From Actinomycetota bacterium (GTDB taxonomy: Bacteria; Actinomycetota; Acidimicrobiia; Acidimicrobiales; Ilumatobacteraceae), in contig CAUJET010000037.1 in NCBI GenBank assembly GCA_963169665.1, positions 52,249 through 116,248 of the forward strand: a stretch of DNA of 64,000 nt, given 5' to 3'. Position numbers and translations under genes: made by a program. Below the pieces are notes generated by a model. The model was given only the letters and a program-made list of their open reading frames with translations. It was not told the DNA's origin and made no database searches. This document shows, one piece after another, positions 44,645 to 55,600 of the stretch; the stretch's first letter is position 1; each line of letters starts with the position of its first letter.

Positions 44645-47600
44645 TCAGACGACGAGCTTGGAGACCGTGCTCGAGCTGTAGTTCAGCACCCACAGATTGC
44701 CGGTGAACACCACGCCATAGGGCGTCGTGCCGACTGCGATCGGTGCGCTGACCGCGTTGGTCGTCGTGTTGACGTTCACCACCTGGTGCGACGACGCGAG
44801 CGCCACCCAGAGGCGGTTGCCGTCGACGGCCAGGCCGAACGGTTGGTTGCCCACCGTGACCGTGCCGACGACCGCATTGCTGCTCGGACTGATCCTGCTC
44901 AGGGTGTTGGTGCCGAAGTTCGACACCCAGAGCGAGGTGCCGTCGTAGATGCTCCAGTACGGCGACGAACCGACCGTGATGTCGGCGACCACGGTGTTCG
45001 TCGTGGTGTCGATCCGTGACACGACACCACTCAGGCGGCTGACCCAGACGGCGCCGGCACCAGCGCTGATCATGCTCGGGTTGCCGGTCACGGCGATCGT
45101 CGCCGTCACCGAGTTCGTCGACGGATCGATGCGGCTCACGGTCCCCGACATGCTGGCGACCCAGATGCTCATGCCGTCGTAGGTGATGCCGTACGGCTGC
45201 GCAGCGACCGCGACGGTCGCGATGACCGCGTTCGTCGTCGGGTTCACCTTCGACACGGTGTTCGACCCGTTGTTGGTCACCCAGACCGACGATCCGTCCC
45301 AGGCGATCGCGGCAGGGTTGTTGCCGACGGCGATCGTCGTCGCCGCGTTGGTCGCGACGGCGATCTTGCGGACCGAGGCCGTGCTCCACGAGGTGACCCA
45401 CACGTTGGTCCCGTCGCTGATGCCGTTGAACGGACCGGGCACGCTCACGGTGGCCGCAGCGCCGACACCGAGGACCGTCACCGAGGGCGAGGGGGCGCTC
45501 GCTGCGCCGGTCCCGACGCCGTTGGCCGCAGTGACCGTGAAGGTGTAGGTGCCGGAGGCGAGCGAGCTGATCGTGCACGACGTCGTGGCGCTCGTGCATG
45601 TTGCGCCGCCGGGTGAAGCCGTGGCCGTGTAGCTCGTGATCGCTGCACCTCCGTCGGACACGGGGGCTGCCCAGGCCACGGTCGCGACGCCGGTCGAATG
45701 CGTCGCGGTCACGGCGGTCGGGGTGTCGGGCACGAGCTGGAGTCCCCACTTGATCCGCAGGTACTCCTCGACCTGCCGACGTTCGGCGGCAGTGAGTGTT
45801 CGATCGAACAGTGCGACCTCGGCGATGTCGAGGTCGGCGGTGGCACCATATGCACCGTGCCTGCCGAGGGTGACCGAGCGCATCGTCTGTGTGCCGGTGA
45901 TCGACGAGGATCCCGTGGCGGCACCGTTCGACGAGATGCCGAGTGCTGTTCCGCTGCGCGACGTGGTGATCACGTAGCCGACGTTCGCGACCGAGGTGTT
46001 GGAGCCGATCGAACTCTGGTACTGCGAGTTGTTGTCGTCGCGGACCTCGAGGGTGTTGTTCCCGGTGAGGTTGAACAACGGCCAGTCCTCCGGCACACGA
46101 TCGACGAGCCGGCTCGGCGCCCCCGAGCGTCGACGAGTGACGACGAACATCGTCCGGTCGCCCGTGATGCCGTACGGGTTCGCGGCCGGTGTGCCCTGGA
46201 GGATGTTCGCGCCGTCGAAGGTGATGACGGGCCACCCGTTCATCGTCTGCGTCGCCGCCGTCGGTCGGGTCGAGACCGACGGCGCGGACGCGTGATTGGC
46301 GCGGCCGGACTTGTCGGCCCAGGTCTGCACGGCGCCGGTCGAACTGCCGGTCTCGTCGACGGCGGTCTCGAGGCGGCCGTCGCCGTCGATGTCGGCGCCG
46401 TCGACCCAGAAGCGGGCCGACGAGCTCGTGAGCAGCGCCGGGCGTGGCACGACCGTCGATGCCAGCGATGCGGGTCCCGTGCCCGTCGCGTTCGTCGCGG
46501 TCACCGTCACGGAGTAGACGACGCCGTTCGTGAGGCCCGTGATCGTGCACGTGAGGGTGGCGGTGGTGCACGAGCGGGTGGTCTGACCGGTCGCGGTGGC
46601 GGTCGCCGTGTAGGCGGTGATCGACGACAGGTACCGGTTGGCGCCGCGCCACGACACGGTCGCCTGCGCGTCACCGGCCGCCGGCGTGAGGGCGATCGGC
46701 GCCGATGGTGCCGAGGCGGCCTGCGTCCACTTCGCAGTGAGGTAGGCCTGTGCCTTTGCGACGGTCGCCGAGTCGAGCCCGCCGTCGACGAACAGGATCT
46801 CGCCGACGCGTCCGGCGAAGCCCCAACCGCTCGAGTAGCTCGGTGCCGCCGTCGCGCCGAGGAACGCGCGGCTCCAGTTGAAGGTATCGGTGCCGGTGCC
46901 CGAGTCGCTGCCGACGCGCACCGGTCCACCGTCGAGCGCATCGCTGCCGAGGGACGGGTTCAGCTCGATGTTCTCGCCCGTCGCCCAGTCGGCCGTGCCG
47001 CCGCCAGAGGTGGCGACGATGCGCGTGTTGGACCCGGAGCCGGACTGTCCGACCGCACCCCATCCGACCTGCCGTTCGGCCTGGTATGCGACCAGGATCG
47101 TCCAGTTCGGTCCGTGGTCGAACGTCGTCGTCCCCGAGTCGGCGAGCAGCGACATCCAGCTGTCGACGCCGTCGAACACGACCGCCTGGCGACCCGACAT
47201 GGTGCCGAGCTCCGGTCGATTCGCCGCCGTCGTCTGTTGTGCGTTCGGCCCGCCGGCCGCCTGGTTCGCCCAGGCCGAGATCTGCCACTCGTCGAACGAC
47301 GCCGCGGTCGCCGCGGCGGCGAGCGCGGGCGACACCGTGATCGTCAGCCTGTCCCGATCGGTGACCGTGTAGGTCTGCCCGGCGATGCGGATCGTCGCCC
47401 CGACGGCGATGGGTGCCATGATGCGCGCCCGGAGCTGTGCTCCGCTGCCGGGTCCGCCCACGACCACGGTGGGCTCGGAGGTGTAGCCCGACCCTCTCGT
47501 CGGGATCATCACCGAGGTGACCGCACCGCCAGACACGACCGCGTTGTAGGTCGCTGCGCCACTGCCCCCGCCGCCGGTGATCGTCATGGTCGGCGCGGTC

Positions 47601-50600
47601 GTGTAGCCGGTGCCGCCGGCGACCACGTCGACGCGCTCCACCACGCCGGACGACACCCGCAGCCGGGTGCTGCCCGCCGAACCGCTCACGGTCACGCCGC
47701 TCCGCGTCGCCCACGCACCGGTGAGCGAGTTCGAGTCGGCAGCGTCGAACCACCATGTCAGCGACGAGCCGAGCGAACGCGGTGTCCAGGTGGGGGTGAC
47801 GGAGGTGGCGGCGGCTGAGCTGTTGCCGTGGGCGTTCGCCGCGGTCACGGCGACCGAGTAGGTGACGTCGTTGACGAGCCCCGACAGGGTGCAGGTGGTG
47901 GCGGGTGCCGACGCGGTGCACGTGACGGGCGACTGGCCGGCAGCCGTCGCCGTGACGGTGGAGGAGATCAACGGGGCGTGCCCGGTCAGCACGGGTGCGA
48001 TCCACGACACGACCGCGCCGCTGTCGGCAGCGACGGCTGTCGGGCCCGTGGGCGGCGGTGGTGGCCCGGGGGTGGTGTCGGGGCTGGCCGCCGAGGGATC
48101 TCCGGTGCCGACCGCGCTGAGGGCGCTGACGACGAAGCGGTACGCAGTTCCGTTGGTGAGGCCCGTGATCGTGCAGGTGGTGGCCGAGGCCGCAGCGGTG
48201 CAGGTCGCGCCGCCCGGCTGTGTGGTCACGCGGTACCCGGTGATCGCCGATCCGCCGTTCCAAGCAGGTGCCGTCCACGACACCGATGCGCCCCGATCGG
48301 CGGCGAGCGCGGTGACGCCGGTCGGCGCGCTCGGGGTGATCGCGATGCTCCATCGACGGGCGAGGTATTCCTGCACGCTGCGCCGCTCCGCGACGGTGAG
48401 CGCACGGTCGAAGACGATGACCTCGCGGTACTTGCCGTTGCCGAGTCGGTTGCCGCAGCAGTCGTCGGCCCCGAGCAGGATCGTGACCGGCGTCGCGGTG
48501 CGCACCTGGCCCGAGTAGGACGTCCCGTCGAACAGGGCGTGACCGTCGAGCGCACCGCCGGCGAGGATCGGGTTCGAGCCGGCCTGGGTGATGTCGTAGA
48601 TGTGAGGGCTGGTGATCGACGAGGTCGGTGTCATCTCAGCGGCGAACAGATAGCCGCCGCCGGAGTTGGTCGGGTACCAGCCGACGAGTCCGCCCCCGGG
48701 CCAGGGGTGGATGATCGCCCCGTTCGGTCGGCGAGACGACAGGATCCAGCCGTAGGTGTTCCAGGTCGAGGTGTCGCTCTGCGCCACGGCGAACGCCGTG
48801 AGGGCCGGGCCGGAGGTGACCGTCGCGCTGTACCAGCCGTTGGCGTCGAAGTCGACTGCGGGCATGCCGGAGACGAACCTGCCCGCCATCGACGGCGTCG
48901 ATTGGACGGCGTCGTTGTTGCTGCCGCTCTTGTCCTCCCAGCGGGTCAACACGTTCGACGCGGTGGCGCACGTCGTGCCGGCGCCGCAGAGTTCTGCGGT
49001 GCCCTCCACCGTGCCGTCGGCATCGGGGTCCGCCGCGTCGAGCCAGAGGCGATCGTTCGAACCGGTGAGCACGGCGGGAATGGGGACGACCGTCGTGGAG
49101 GCGCCGGTGCCGGCACCCGAGGCGTTCGTCGCGGTGACCGTCACGGTGTACGTGATCCCGTTGACGAGACCGGCGAGCGTGCAGCTGGTCGCTGGCGCCG
49201 TGGTGGTGCACGTGCGCGTCGACTGGCCGGTGGCCGTGGCGGTCACCTGGTACCCCGTGGTCGCCGGCGCGCCGGGGGAGGTACCGGCGTTCCACGAGAC
49301 GGCGGCCGTCGCATCGCCCGGTGTCGCGCGCACGTTGGTCGGCGTGGCCGGGGTGCCGCTGACGTCGAGCGTGCGCGTGTAGACGACGGAGGCGCCGGTG
49401 GCGTCGATCGCCAGGAACGACACGGTGGCCGTGCCGCTGCCGGTGGGGATGCCCGTGATCGCGCCGCTCGACGACATGGTGAGGCCGACCGGGAGCCCGG
49501 TGGCTCGGTACGTGTACGGCGCGGTGCCACCGCTCACCGTCGGCGCGGTGGCGGTGTAGCTCTGCAGGGTCTGCGCGGCGGGCAGGGTGGCGGCCGAGAC
49601 GGCGAGCACCGGGCTGGGTCGACCGATGCGGGTGGGGCCGGTGCCGTCGATCGACACACGGCCGGCGACCACGCCGCCGAGACGGACGCCCGAGGTGCTC
49701 GAGATCCGCAGCAGTGCGTCGGGGACGTACACGACGCCGGCGAGATCTTGCACCGAGGCGCCGCTCTCGATGGTCACGTCGCTCGAACCGACCGACCACA
49801 GCACCAGACCGGCGTACTCGCCCGACGTCGCCGGGGTGAGCGTCACTGTCGCGTTCGGCGAGATCGATACGCCGCGGTCGGCGACGTGGAGCAGCACCTC
49901 GTCGCCGGTCACCCGGGCGCCGCTCGCGATCGTGAGGCCGGCGCAGAACACGTGGCGACCTGGTCGGAAGGTCACCGAGTCGGAGATCGTCACCGCGGTC
50001 GGGTACACGGTCACGGTGTCGGGTCCGGCGCTGGAACCGATCGTCGGGTTCGTGCCGGCGCGGCACACCGCCGGCGTCGGCAGATCGGCCATCGGATCGT
50101 TCACGCCGGACAGCAGCGAGGTCGTGCCCGTCACGGCGAGCAGGGTCGGGTCGCCGGTGATCGGTGAAGCGCCGCACGCCGAGTTGAGGATCGCATCGCC
50201 CAACACGTAGGTCGTTCCCCGCCCGATCGCGGCGAGCACCGGACAGGTCGCGTCGCCGATCGCGAGCAGCGGCACCTGTGACGAGTTGAGCGTGGTCGGC
50301 GCGCCCTGGAGTTCGGCGCGCAGGCTGGCGCTCAGGGTCACGTCGAACGGGGCTCGCTCGTCGCCGCCGGCGAGGGTGAGGGTGACGCGATCGGGCAGGC
50401 CGACGCACGACAGCACGGGGTCGCACTCGACGGTGGCGGTGTCGACGTGGTGGCCGAGGATGGCCTCGGTGGTCGCTCCCAGTTCGCACGCGCGGCGGAC
50501 GAACGAGCCGTCCGGCGACAGGCCGTAGGTGACGACCACGCGGTCGGTCGACGGGGCGCCGCGGTCGATCCACGCGAACCGCACGACGAGCGATCCCGAC

Positions 50601-50965
50601 TGTTCGCAACCCGCCCAACCGTCGACGTCGGACACGGTGGACACGCCGAGGTCCACGGCCTGCTCGGCCGTGCTCGGATCGATGCCGCCTGCGGCCTGGG
50701 CGTCGGCGGCGAGGAAGGCGGAGATCAGCTGCGTGTCGATCGAGCTCGCCACCGTCGACGATGTGGTGTCGGCCACGTTGAGCGAGGTCATCAACGAGGC
50801 GACGAGGACGCCACCCACGAGCGAGCTGAGCACGATCGCCATGACGATCTCGACCAGGGTGAACCCACCGTCGGCCCCTCGCTCGGCCCGCGCACGAGCC
50901 GCTCGTGTCGTTCGCCGCGCCTCGCGAGGTTCGGCGGGCGCTGAGCTGCGGGAGGTGTCGTCCAT
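44645..50965 (-). CDS. Giant type IV prepilin-like multidomain surface protein
   Basis: 2106 residues. A basic leader ends in GG, cleaved before [18 protein letters not shown] (Gly34/Phe35, Glu39 at +5), a class III prepilin signal with the 20-residue pilin helix. Then: pilin-like region (60-250), a beta-rich repeat region (250-455), a putative-Ig domain (455-532), FN3 (532-628), LamG-like module A (628-875), two FN3 (875-1062), LamG-like module B (1062-1421), FN3 (1425-1508), LamG-like module C (1508-1742), FN3 (1748-1828) and a seven-bladed YVTN-type propeller (1835-2106). Boundaries are approximate. An adhesin displayed by a type IV pilus system is inferred; no pilus assembly genes lie in the window. 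ATG 51046 is another possible start. Confidence 0.87.
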   Translation of the reverse strand: MDDTSRSSAPAEPREARRTTRAARARAERGADGGFTLVEIVMAIVLSSLVGGVLVASLMTSLNVADTTSSTVASSIDTQLISAFLAADAQAAGGIDPSTAEQAVDLGVSTVSDVDGWAGCEQSGSLVVRFAWIDRGAPSTDRVVVTYGLSPDGSFVRRACELGATTEAILGHHVDTATVECDPVLSCVGLPDRVTLTLAGGDERAPFDVTLSASLRAELQGAPTTLNSSQVPLLAIGDATCPVLAAIGRGTTYVLGDAILNSACGASPITGDPTLLAVTGTTSLLSGVNDPMADLPTPAVCRAGTNPTIGSSAGPDTVTVYPTAVTISDSVTFRPGRHVFCAGLTIASGARVTGDEVLLHVADRGVSISPNATVTLTPATSGEYAGLVLWSVGSSDVTIESGASVQDLAGVVYVPDALLRISSTSGVRLGGVVAGRVSIDGTGPTRIGRPSPVLAVSAATLPAAQTLQSYTATAPTVSGGTAPYTYRATGLPVGLTMSSSGAITGIPTGSGTATVSFLAIDATGASVVYTRTLDVSGTPATPTNVRATPGDATAAVSWNAGTSPGAPATTGYQVTATATGQSTRTCTTTAPATSCTLAGLVNGITYTVTVTATNASGAGTGASTTVVPIPAVLTGSNDRLWLDAADPDADGTVEGTAELCGAGTTCATASNVLTRWEDKSGSNNDAVQSTPSMAGRFVSGMPAVDFDANGWYSATVTSGPALTAFAVAQSDTSTWNTYGWILSSRRPNGAIIHPWPGGGLVGWYPTNSGGGYLFAAEMTPTSSITSPHIYDITQAGSNPILAGGALDGHALFDGTSYSGQVRTATPVTILLGADDCCGNRLGNGKYREVIVFDRALTVAERRSVQEYLARRWSIAITPSAPTGVTALAADRGASVSWTAPAWNGGSAITGYRVTTQPGGATCTAAASATTCTITGLTNGTAYRFVVSALSAVGTGDPSAASPDTTPGPPPPPTGPTAVAADSGAVVSWIAPVLTGHAPLISSTVTATAAGQSPVTCTASAPATTCTLSGLVNDVTYSVAVTAANAHGNSSAAATSVTPTWTPRSLGSSLTWWFDAADSNSLTGAWATRSGVTVSGSAGSTRLRVSSGVVERVDVVAGGTGYTTAPTMTITGGGGSGAATYNAVVSGGAVTSVMIPTRGSGYTSEPTVVVGGPGSGAQLRARIMAPIAVGATIRIAGQTYTVTDRDRLTITVSPALAAAATAASFDEWQISAWANQAAGGPNAQQTTAANRPELGTMSGRQAVVFDGVDSWMSLLADSGTTTFDHGPNWTILVAYQAERQVGWGAVGQSGSGSNTRIVATSGGGTADWATGENIELNPSLGSDALDGGPVRVGSDSGTGTDTFNWSRAFLGATAAPSYSSGWGFAGRVGEILFVDGGLDSATVAKAQAYLTAKWTQAASAPSAPIALTPAAGDAQATVSWRGANRYLSSITAYTATATATGQTTRSCTTATLTCTITGLTNGVVYSVTVTATNATGTGPASLASTVVPRPALLTSSSARFWVDGADIDGDGRLETAVDETGSSTGAVQTWADKSGRANHASAPSVSTRPTAATQTMNGWPVITFDGANILQGTPAANPYGITGDRTMFVVTRRRSGAPSRLVDRVPEDWPLFNLTGNNTLEVRDDNNSQYQSSIGSNTSVANVGYVITTSRSGTALGISSNGAATGSSSITGTQTMRSVTLGRHGAYGATADLDIAEVALFDRTLTAAERRQVEEYLRIKWGLQLVPDTPTAVTATHSTGVATVAWAAPVSDGGAAITSYTATASPGGATCTSATTSCTISSLASGTYTFTVTAANGVGTGAASAPSPSVTVLGVGAAATVSVPGPFNGISDGTNVWVTSWSTASVRKIAVATNAATTIAVGNNPAAIAWDGSSVWVTNNGSNTVSKVNPTTNAVIATVAVAAQPYGITYDGMSIWVASMSGTVSRIDPSTNSVTATIAVTGNPSMISAGAGAVWVSRLSGVVSRIDTTTNTVVADITVGSSPYWSIYDGTSLWVSNFGTNTLSRISPSSNAVVGTVTVGNQPFGLAVDGNRLWVALASSHQVVNVNTTTNAVSAPIAVGTTPYGVVFTGNLWVLNYSSSTVSKLVV

Positions 50966-51159
50966 GTGATGAACCGGGTGGTGCGATCGGTTCCCGGTGA
51001 CAGTGAGGCGCGACGGCAGATGTGCCACCAGCTGGGCATGGTTCATCGCGTCGCCGGGCGGGGTATGGTCGACCTGTCGCTCGTTCCGGGCGGTCGTGGT
51101 CGTCGGGGCGAGCCCTCCGGCGTCGAGCCCAGCTGCGCTCGAACCGAAGGTGATGCCGC

Positions 51160-51594
51160 GTGTCGGGAGAGCCGACTCACGAGGAATTCGCCGCACATGG
51201 AGCGCCGGTGGGCGACGAGTGGCACGTCACGGTGCGGGGCGAGCTCGACCAGTCGACCCGAGGACTGCTCGTGTTGGCCTGCCTCGAGGGCGGGTCCCGG
51301 CCGGTCGTCGTCGATCTTGCGGGCGTGTCGTTCATGGATGCCGCCGGGTTCGGTGGTCTCGTCACCGCTCGAGCGGTGATCGTTGCACGCGGGACCTCGC
51401 TTGCGGTCCGCAACGCCACGGGTGCTGCCGACCGACTGCTCGAACTGCTCGAGGCGAGCGATCCGGCACGCCGGGGATACTGGCCGCAGCGTTTCGATCG
51501 GATGCTCCCGCCCGGGCAGCTCGGCGCCGGGTCGGACGGACCCACCGTCGGCTTCGACACACCGGGCGACGGGACGTTCGACTGGGCCGAGTGA
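51160..51594 (+). CDS. STAS-domain protein (anti-sigma-factor-antagonist-like)
   Basis: 144 residues. STAS fold of SpoIIAA type: [35 protein letters not shown], then an alpha-beta tail. The conserved phospho-acceptor serine that normally follows the aspartate (DS(S/T)G) is replaced: here D60-A61-A62-G63. It may bind an anti-sigma factor without being switched by phosphorylation. A Gly/Asp-rich tail (about 120-144) follows. GTG 51160 has GAAGG 10 bases upstream. Divergent from the prepilin gene (194-base gap, no further feature seen). Confidence 0.82.
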   Translation: MSGEPTHEEFAAHGAPVGDEWHVTVRGELDQSTRGLLVLACLEGGSRPVVVDLAGVSFMDAAGFGGLVTARAVIVARGTSLAVRNATGAADRLLELLEASDPARRGYWPQRFDRMLPPGQLGAGSDGPTVGFDTPGDGTFDWAE

Positions 51595-51811
51595 TCGGGC
51601 CGGGCGAACGGGCAAGGTATCCGGCCACCCGTGGCCGGTCTCGGTCGCGTGGGGCCGCCACGAGCTCGAAGGTCGCGGTGGCTCGCTCGACGTGCGCCAT
51701 GCGTGCGACGAGCCGCTGCGCCTGATCGAACTCGTCGCCGGCGAGACTCGTCCGTCACTCTGCGCGGCAGGACACGCCAACTGAACCCTTGATCTGCTGG
51801 CCGGCGTCGCG

Positions 51812-52765
51812 TCAGGCGATGCCGACCTCGTCGCGACGCAGCATCCGTCGGCACTCGCCACACGCGAGCTCAGGTCTGAACGCCTGCCCACACGCGCGAT
51901 GCGCGGCGACGACGGCTGGGCCGTCGGGCGCCGGGAGCCACCGTTCGCCCCAGGCGAGCAGGGAGGCAGCGACGCCGAACAGTGCCCGCCCCTTCACCGT
52001 GAGCCGGTAGGACGATCGGTCGGGACCGTCGGTGCCCCGCGGCTGATCGAGCACGCCGAGCTCGACGAACGAGCGGAGGCGATCGGCAACGATGTTCGGC
52101 GGTGCGCCGAGCAGGCGCTCGAACTCGCTGAAGCGGGTCGCGCCCAGGAACGCCGCGCCGAGGGTGGCCGACGACCAGCGGCTGCCGATGATCGCCATCG
52201 TCTCGGGGAACATGTCGGGACCCTCCGCCGTCGACGCAGCCGCCGCCGACGACCGGGCGCCGGAGGGCCGGCGACGGTTGCGACCCGCCGGCAGCGAGCG
52301 GGCGAACGAGCCGCTCGGCCCGAACGTGGCCTCGACATCGTCGACGGCCGCAGCCGTGGCGCACGCCGCGCAACAGAGCACGGGACGGAACCGGCGGCCG
52401 CATCCGGCGTGCACCATCTGGGGCAATCGGCTCGCCTGACCATCCACGTGCTCCTGCTCCCACGACCAGATGCCGAGCAGGAGTTGCCACAGGTCGAGGC
52501 CCGAACGCGAGAGCACGTACTCATGGCGACCCGCGACGGTCGACCGCACTCGGCGCAGCACACCGCCGTCGACGAGGGCGGCCAGCCGCGCGGTCAGCAC
52601 CGAGTCGGAGATCGCGAGCCGCTGCTTGAAGTCGACGTACCGCGTCGCCCCGATGAAGGCGTGGCGCACGATGAGCAGCGACCACTCGTCACCGAGGAGC
52701 CCCAGCGCGGCGCCCATCGCGTTCGGTGTCGGCAACCCGGCGCCGGAGACGGCGCTCGTCGACAC
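51812..52765 (-). CDS. Tandem HxlR-family regulator
   Basis: 317 residues containing two HxlR winged helices in one chain. Copy 1: LGLLGDEWSLLIVRHAFIGATRYVDF (about 17-110); copy 2: MAIIGSRWSSATLGAAFLGATRFSEF (about 185-270). Each is followed by a cysteine knuckle, CGRRFRPVLCCAAC and CGQAFRPELACGEC, of the CG-x-x-F-R-P-x-L-x-C-x2-C form. HxlR proteins normally act as homodimers, so this looks like a covalent dimer. Last gene of the minus-strand run and a likely regulator of it. Start GTG 52765, 35 bases after the carotenoid oxygenase stop. Confidence 0.8.
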   Translation of the reverse strand: MSTSAVSGAGLPTPNAMGAALGLLGDEWSLLIVRHAFIGATRYVDFKQRLAISDSVLTARLAALVDGGVLRRVRSTVAGRHEYVLSRSGLDLWQLLLGIWSWEQEHVDGQASRLPQMVHAGCGRRFRPVLCCAACATAAAVDDVEATFGPSGSFARSLPAGRNRRRPSGARSSAAAASTAEGPDMFPETMAIIGSRWSSATLGAAFLGATRFSEFERLLGAPPNIVADRLRSFVELGVLDQPRGTDGPDRSSYRLTVKGRALFGVAASLLAWGERWLPAPDGPAVVAAHRACGQAFRPELACGECRRMLRRDEVGIA

Positions 52766-52800
52766 AGGCGCCGCTGGGCGGTCGATCGCCGCCGTTCGGT

Positions 52801-54294
52801 TCAGTGTGACCGGCCGAGCTGCGATGCCGGCGTCCAGCAGGAGTGGGTACCCGACGAGATCCGCTCGGGCAGACGGACCCGCGCGATCGGGCCGTCGGTG
52901 AGCGACGTGGCGTCGAAGATCAGGCACTCCGAGCGGTCGTTCACGATGTCGGTGGTGAACGTGACGAGGTAGCCGTCGTCCTCGGCCGTGGCGTTGGGCC
53001 GCGGCGCGAACGGGGTCTCGCTCCCGAACACGCCCTCGCCGAACGCGTAGCGCTCCTCGCGGCCCGACCGCACGTCCTGCTTCACGAGGCCGTCGAACAG
53101 GAACCAGCCGGGGTGGCCGGTCATGTTGTACGTGTAGCGGTAGTCCGTGCCGGCCACGTTCGGGTTGATCATGCCGAACTCCATGACGCGGTCGGAGAGC
53201 GACTCCTCCTTCGTCTCCCCGGTCACGAGGTTGAAGCGCCAGCGGTGCGGGCGTGCCTGGAGCCGGTTGACGTCGATGGTGCGGTACAGCGACATCCCCT
53301 TCGGGGTGCCCTCCTGCTTTGCGGGCGCCGGGTCGTGCTGGAAGAAGCCGTCGAGCACGAGCTCGTCGCCGTCCTCGAACGCGTTGATCCAGTGGAGGAC
53401 GTAGGTGGGCGCGCCCTCGAACCAACGGATGTCCTCCGTGCTGCCGCGGCGGGGCACGACGGCGAACCGGGTGGGGAGGTCGCGGTGGTACTTCGGCACG
53501 TGCGCGCCGAGCGGGATCAGCTCGGGGTCCCAGAACATCGGGAGGTCGTTGAGGATCGCGTAGTTCTCGCTGAAGGCCATGTCGTGGGGCAGGCGCGGTC
53601 CGGGCAGCGGCACGTCGATCGAGTGCACGAGCTCGCCTTCGGGGCTCACGACGCCGTAGTGCATGTACGGCGCCTCGGTGCTGTAGCCGAACACGAGCAG
53701 TTCACCGGTGTGCTCGTCGAGCTTGGTGTGCGCCGAGATACCGGTCGGCGACGGGAAGTCGTGCACCCATGCGGCCTTGCCGCGATCGGCGAGGGTGAGC
53801 GGGTCGAGCTGGTACACCTCGCCGCACTGCCAGAAGCTGGTGAGCGCGACCCCGTTGTGGACGATGACGTCGGTGCTGGACGAGTCCTTCATCCGGCCAC
53901 GAGCACCCCAACCGTCCTCGCGCTTGGAGTTCTGGGCCAGGTCGTAGAAGCCGGTCCACAGCGACTCGGCTGCGTCCTGCTCGGCGAGGAAGCCCTCGGT
54001 GCGCACGAACCGGTTGTGGTAGCTGGCCCGGCCGCCGGCGAAGGAGATCTGGTGGATCATCCCGTCACCGTCGAAGGGGTGGTACATCCCGATCGAGGGG
54101 TGCACCGGGTTCTCGGTGTTGCGCAGGTAGACGCCCTCGAGATCGGCAGGGATCTCGCCGGCCACGACCTCGAGGTCGTCGGCGTCCCACTCGCGGGTGT
54201 TGGGGCGCCAAGCACCGGTGCGGTACGGGTGGTCGTCGTCGGCGGGCAGCGTGGACGGGACGGTGTTGACGAGGGTGGGGCTCTGCTGGCTCAT
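52801..54294 (-). CDS. Carotenoid cleavage oxygenase
   Basis: 497 residues, seven-bladed propeller family. The four iron-binding histidines are visible: His189 (GISAHTKLD), His237 (LPHDMAF), His301 (VLHWINAFE) and His484 (SGTHSCW); NPVHPSIGMYHPFDGDGMIH is the family N-terminal signature. It cleaves a conjugated C=C bond of carotenoid, apocarotenoid or stilbene using O2. A GAAAGG Shine-Dalgarno precedes ATG 54294. It follows the thiolase gene by 43 bases on the same strand. Confidence 0.93.
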   Translation of the reverse strand: MSQQSPTLVNTVPSTLPADDDHPYRTGAWRPNTREWDADDLEVVAGEIPADLEGVYLRNTENPVHPSIGMYHPFDGDGMIHQISFAGGRASYHNRFVRTEGFLAEQDAAESLWTGFYDLAQNSKREDGWGARGRMKDSSSTDVIVHNGVALTSFWQCGEVYQLDPLTLADRGKAAWVHDFPSPTGISAHTKLDEHTGELLVFGYSTEAPYMHYGVVSPEGELVHSIDVPLPGPRLPHDMAFSENYAILNDLPMFWDPELIPLGAHVPKYHRDLPTRFAVVPRRGSTEDIRWFEGAPTYVLHWINAFEDGDELVLDGFFQHDPAPAKQEGTPKGMSLYRTIDVNRLQARPHRWRFNLVTGETKEESLSDRVMEFGMINPNVAGTDYRYTYNMTGHPGWFLFDGLVKQDVRSGREERYAFGEGVFGSETPFAPRPNATAEDDGYLVTFTTDIVNDRSECLIFDATSLTDGPIARVRLPERISSGTHSCWTPASQLGRSH

Positions 54295-54337
54295 GGTCGG
54301 CCTTTCGCTACATACGAGCAGGGGGATCGGGTCGCGC

Positions 54338-55600
54338 TCAGGCGCTGACGACGAACGAGACGGTGGTGGTGGTCGAGCCACCGATGTTGAGCGTCGCGAA
54401 GGTGCGCGCACCCTCGACCTGGGTGTCGCCGGCTGTGCCGGCGACCTGCCGGGAGGCGTCGACGACCATGCGGATGCCGGTGGCGCCGACAGGGTGGCCG
54501 CCGCCGATCAGGCCGCCCGACGGGTTCACCGGGGTACTGCCGTCGCGCTCGAGCACGCCCTCCTCGACCGCTTTCCAACTCTCGCCCGGTGCGGTGATGC
54601 CGAAGTGGTCGATGGCCATGTACTCCGACGGCGTGAAGCAGTCGTGGGTCTCGATGCCGTCGATCGCCGCCACGCCGCCGATGCCCGCCCGAGCGAACGC
54701 GTCGGTGATGGCGCGGCGCACGTGCGGCATGACGTACTCCTCGTCGGCCGAGCGCTCGAGCTTGCCGGCGAGCGGGAGGCCGACGGTGCGATGGCCCCAG
54801 CCCACGATGCGTGGCACGCTGTCGAGCGAGCGGCCGCGGGCCGCGGCCCATGCCTCGGCGGTGCGGCGTCCGGCGAGCACGAGGCCGGCGCCGCCGTCGG
54901 TCACCTGGCTGCAGTCGGAACGGCGGATGCGGCCGTCGATGACCGGGTTGGCGACGTCGTCGGCCATGAAGCTCTCGGGCGTGTGCGCCCAGGCACGGGT
55001 CTGCGCGTTCGGGTTGTCCTTCGCGTTGCGGAAGTTGAGCTCGGCGATCGCCGAGAGGTGGCGTTCGTCGATGCCGAACCGGCGGTCGTACTCGTCGGCG
55101 AGCAGGCTGAACATGTACGGCCACATGTGCTTGGCCTCCTGGCCCTCGTGGCCGATCCACGCCGCGGCGCCGAGGTTCCGGGCGGCTTGGTCGCCGGGCA
55201 CGTTGCGCTCCTGCTCGGCGCCGACCACCAGCGCGCAGTCGTAGCGGCCGGCCTCGATCTCTGCCATCGCCGCGAGGATCGCGATGCCACCCGACGCGCA
55301 CGCCGCCTCGTGCCGAGCGGCAGGCACGCCCCACAGCCCGGGTTCGACCGTCGCTGGCATGCCACCGAGCTGGCCCTGCCCGTTGAACAGCTGGCCGAAG
55401 GCGTTGCCGACGTGGATCGTCTCGATCTGCCGCGGCTCGACATCGGCGTCGACGAACGTGCCCGCCACGACGTCGGCCACGAGGTCGCTGATCTCGAGCC
55501 CCTGCTTGCCGTAGTTGCGGGCGAAGTCGGTCTGGAAGCCGCCGAGGATGAAGATGTCCGTCGAGTGTGTGGTCACTTCGTCAACTGTAGTGACCGTCAC
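54338..55600 (-). CDS. Thiolase/SCP-x-type acetyl-CoA acetyltransferase
   Basis: 420 residues. Nucleophile Cys101 in HEAACASGG, and the C-terminal GGLIGGGHPVGATG with the catalytic His; ETHDCFTPSEY is typical of the SCP2-thiolase branch (NEAFA-type loop altered), as in lipid and sterol side-chain degradation. It would cleave or condense 3-ketoacyl-CoA. GTG 55600 overlaps the upstream nitroreductase gene by 20 bases; GTG 55576 is an alternative lying 5 bases past its stop. Confidence 0.9.
   Translation of the reverse strand: MTVTTVDEVTTHSTDIFILGGFQTDFARNYGKQGLEISDLVADVVAGTFVDADVEPRQIETIHVGNAFGQLFNGQGQLGGMPATVEPGLWGVPAARHEAACASGGIAILAAMAEIEAGRYDCALVVGAEQERNVPGDQAARNLGAAAWIGHEGQEAKHMWPYMFSLLADEYDRRFGIDERHLSAIAELNFRNAKDNPNAQTRAWAHTPESFMADDVANPVIDGRIRRSDCSQVTDGGAGLVLAGRRTAEAWAAARGRSLDSVPRIVGWGHRTVGLPLAGKLERSADEEYVMPHVRRAITDAFARAGIGGVAAIDGIETHDCFTPSEYMAIDHFGITAPGESWKAVEEGVLERDGSTPVNPSGGLIGGGHPVGATGIRMVVDASRQVAGTAGDTQVEGARTFATLNIGGSTTTTVSFVVSA

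Noticed and set aside
45698..50167. Two long plus-strand open frames (706 and 779 residues) opposite the giant prepilin
   Set aside because: Composition is Arg/Gly/Ala-rich without motifs, while the opposite frame has clear pilin, FN3 and propeller repeats.
51595..51811. Possible short gene after the STAS protein (frame ending at 51784)
   Set aside because: The segment reads somewhat protein-like (LDVRHACDEPLRLIELVAGE), but no start codon with the right context exists after the STAS stop, and no family is recognised; left as an unexplained 217-base gap.
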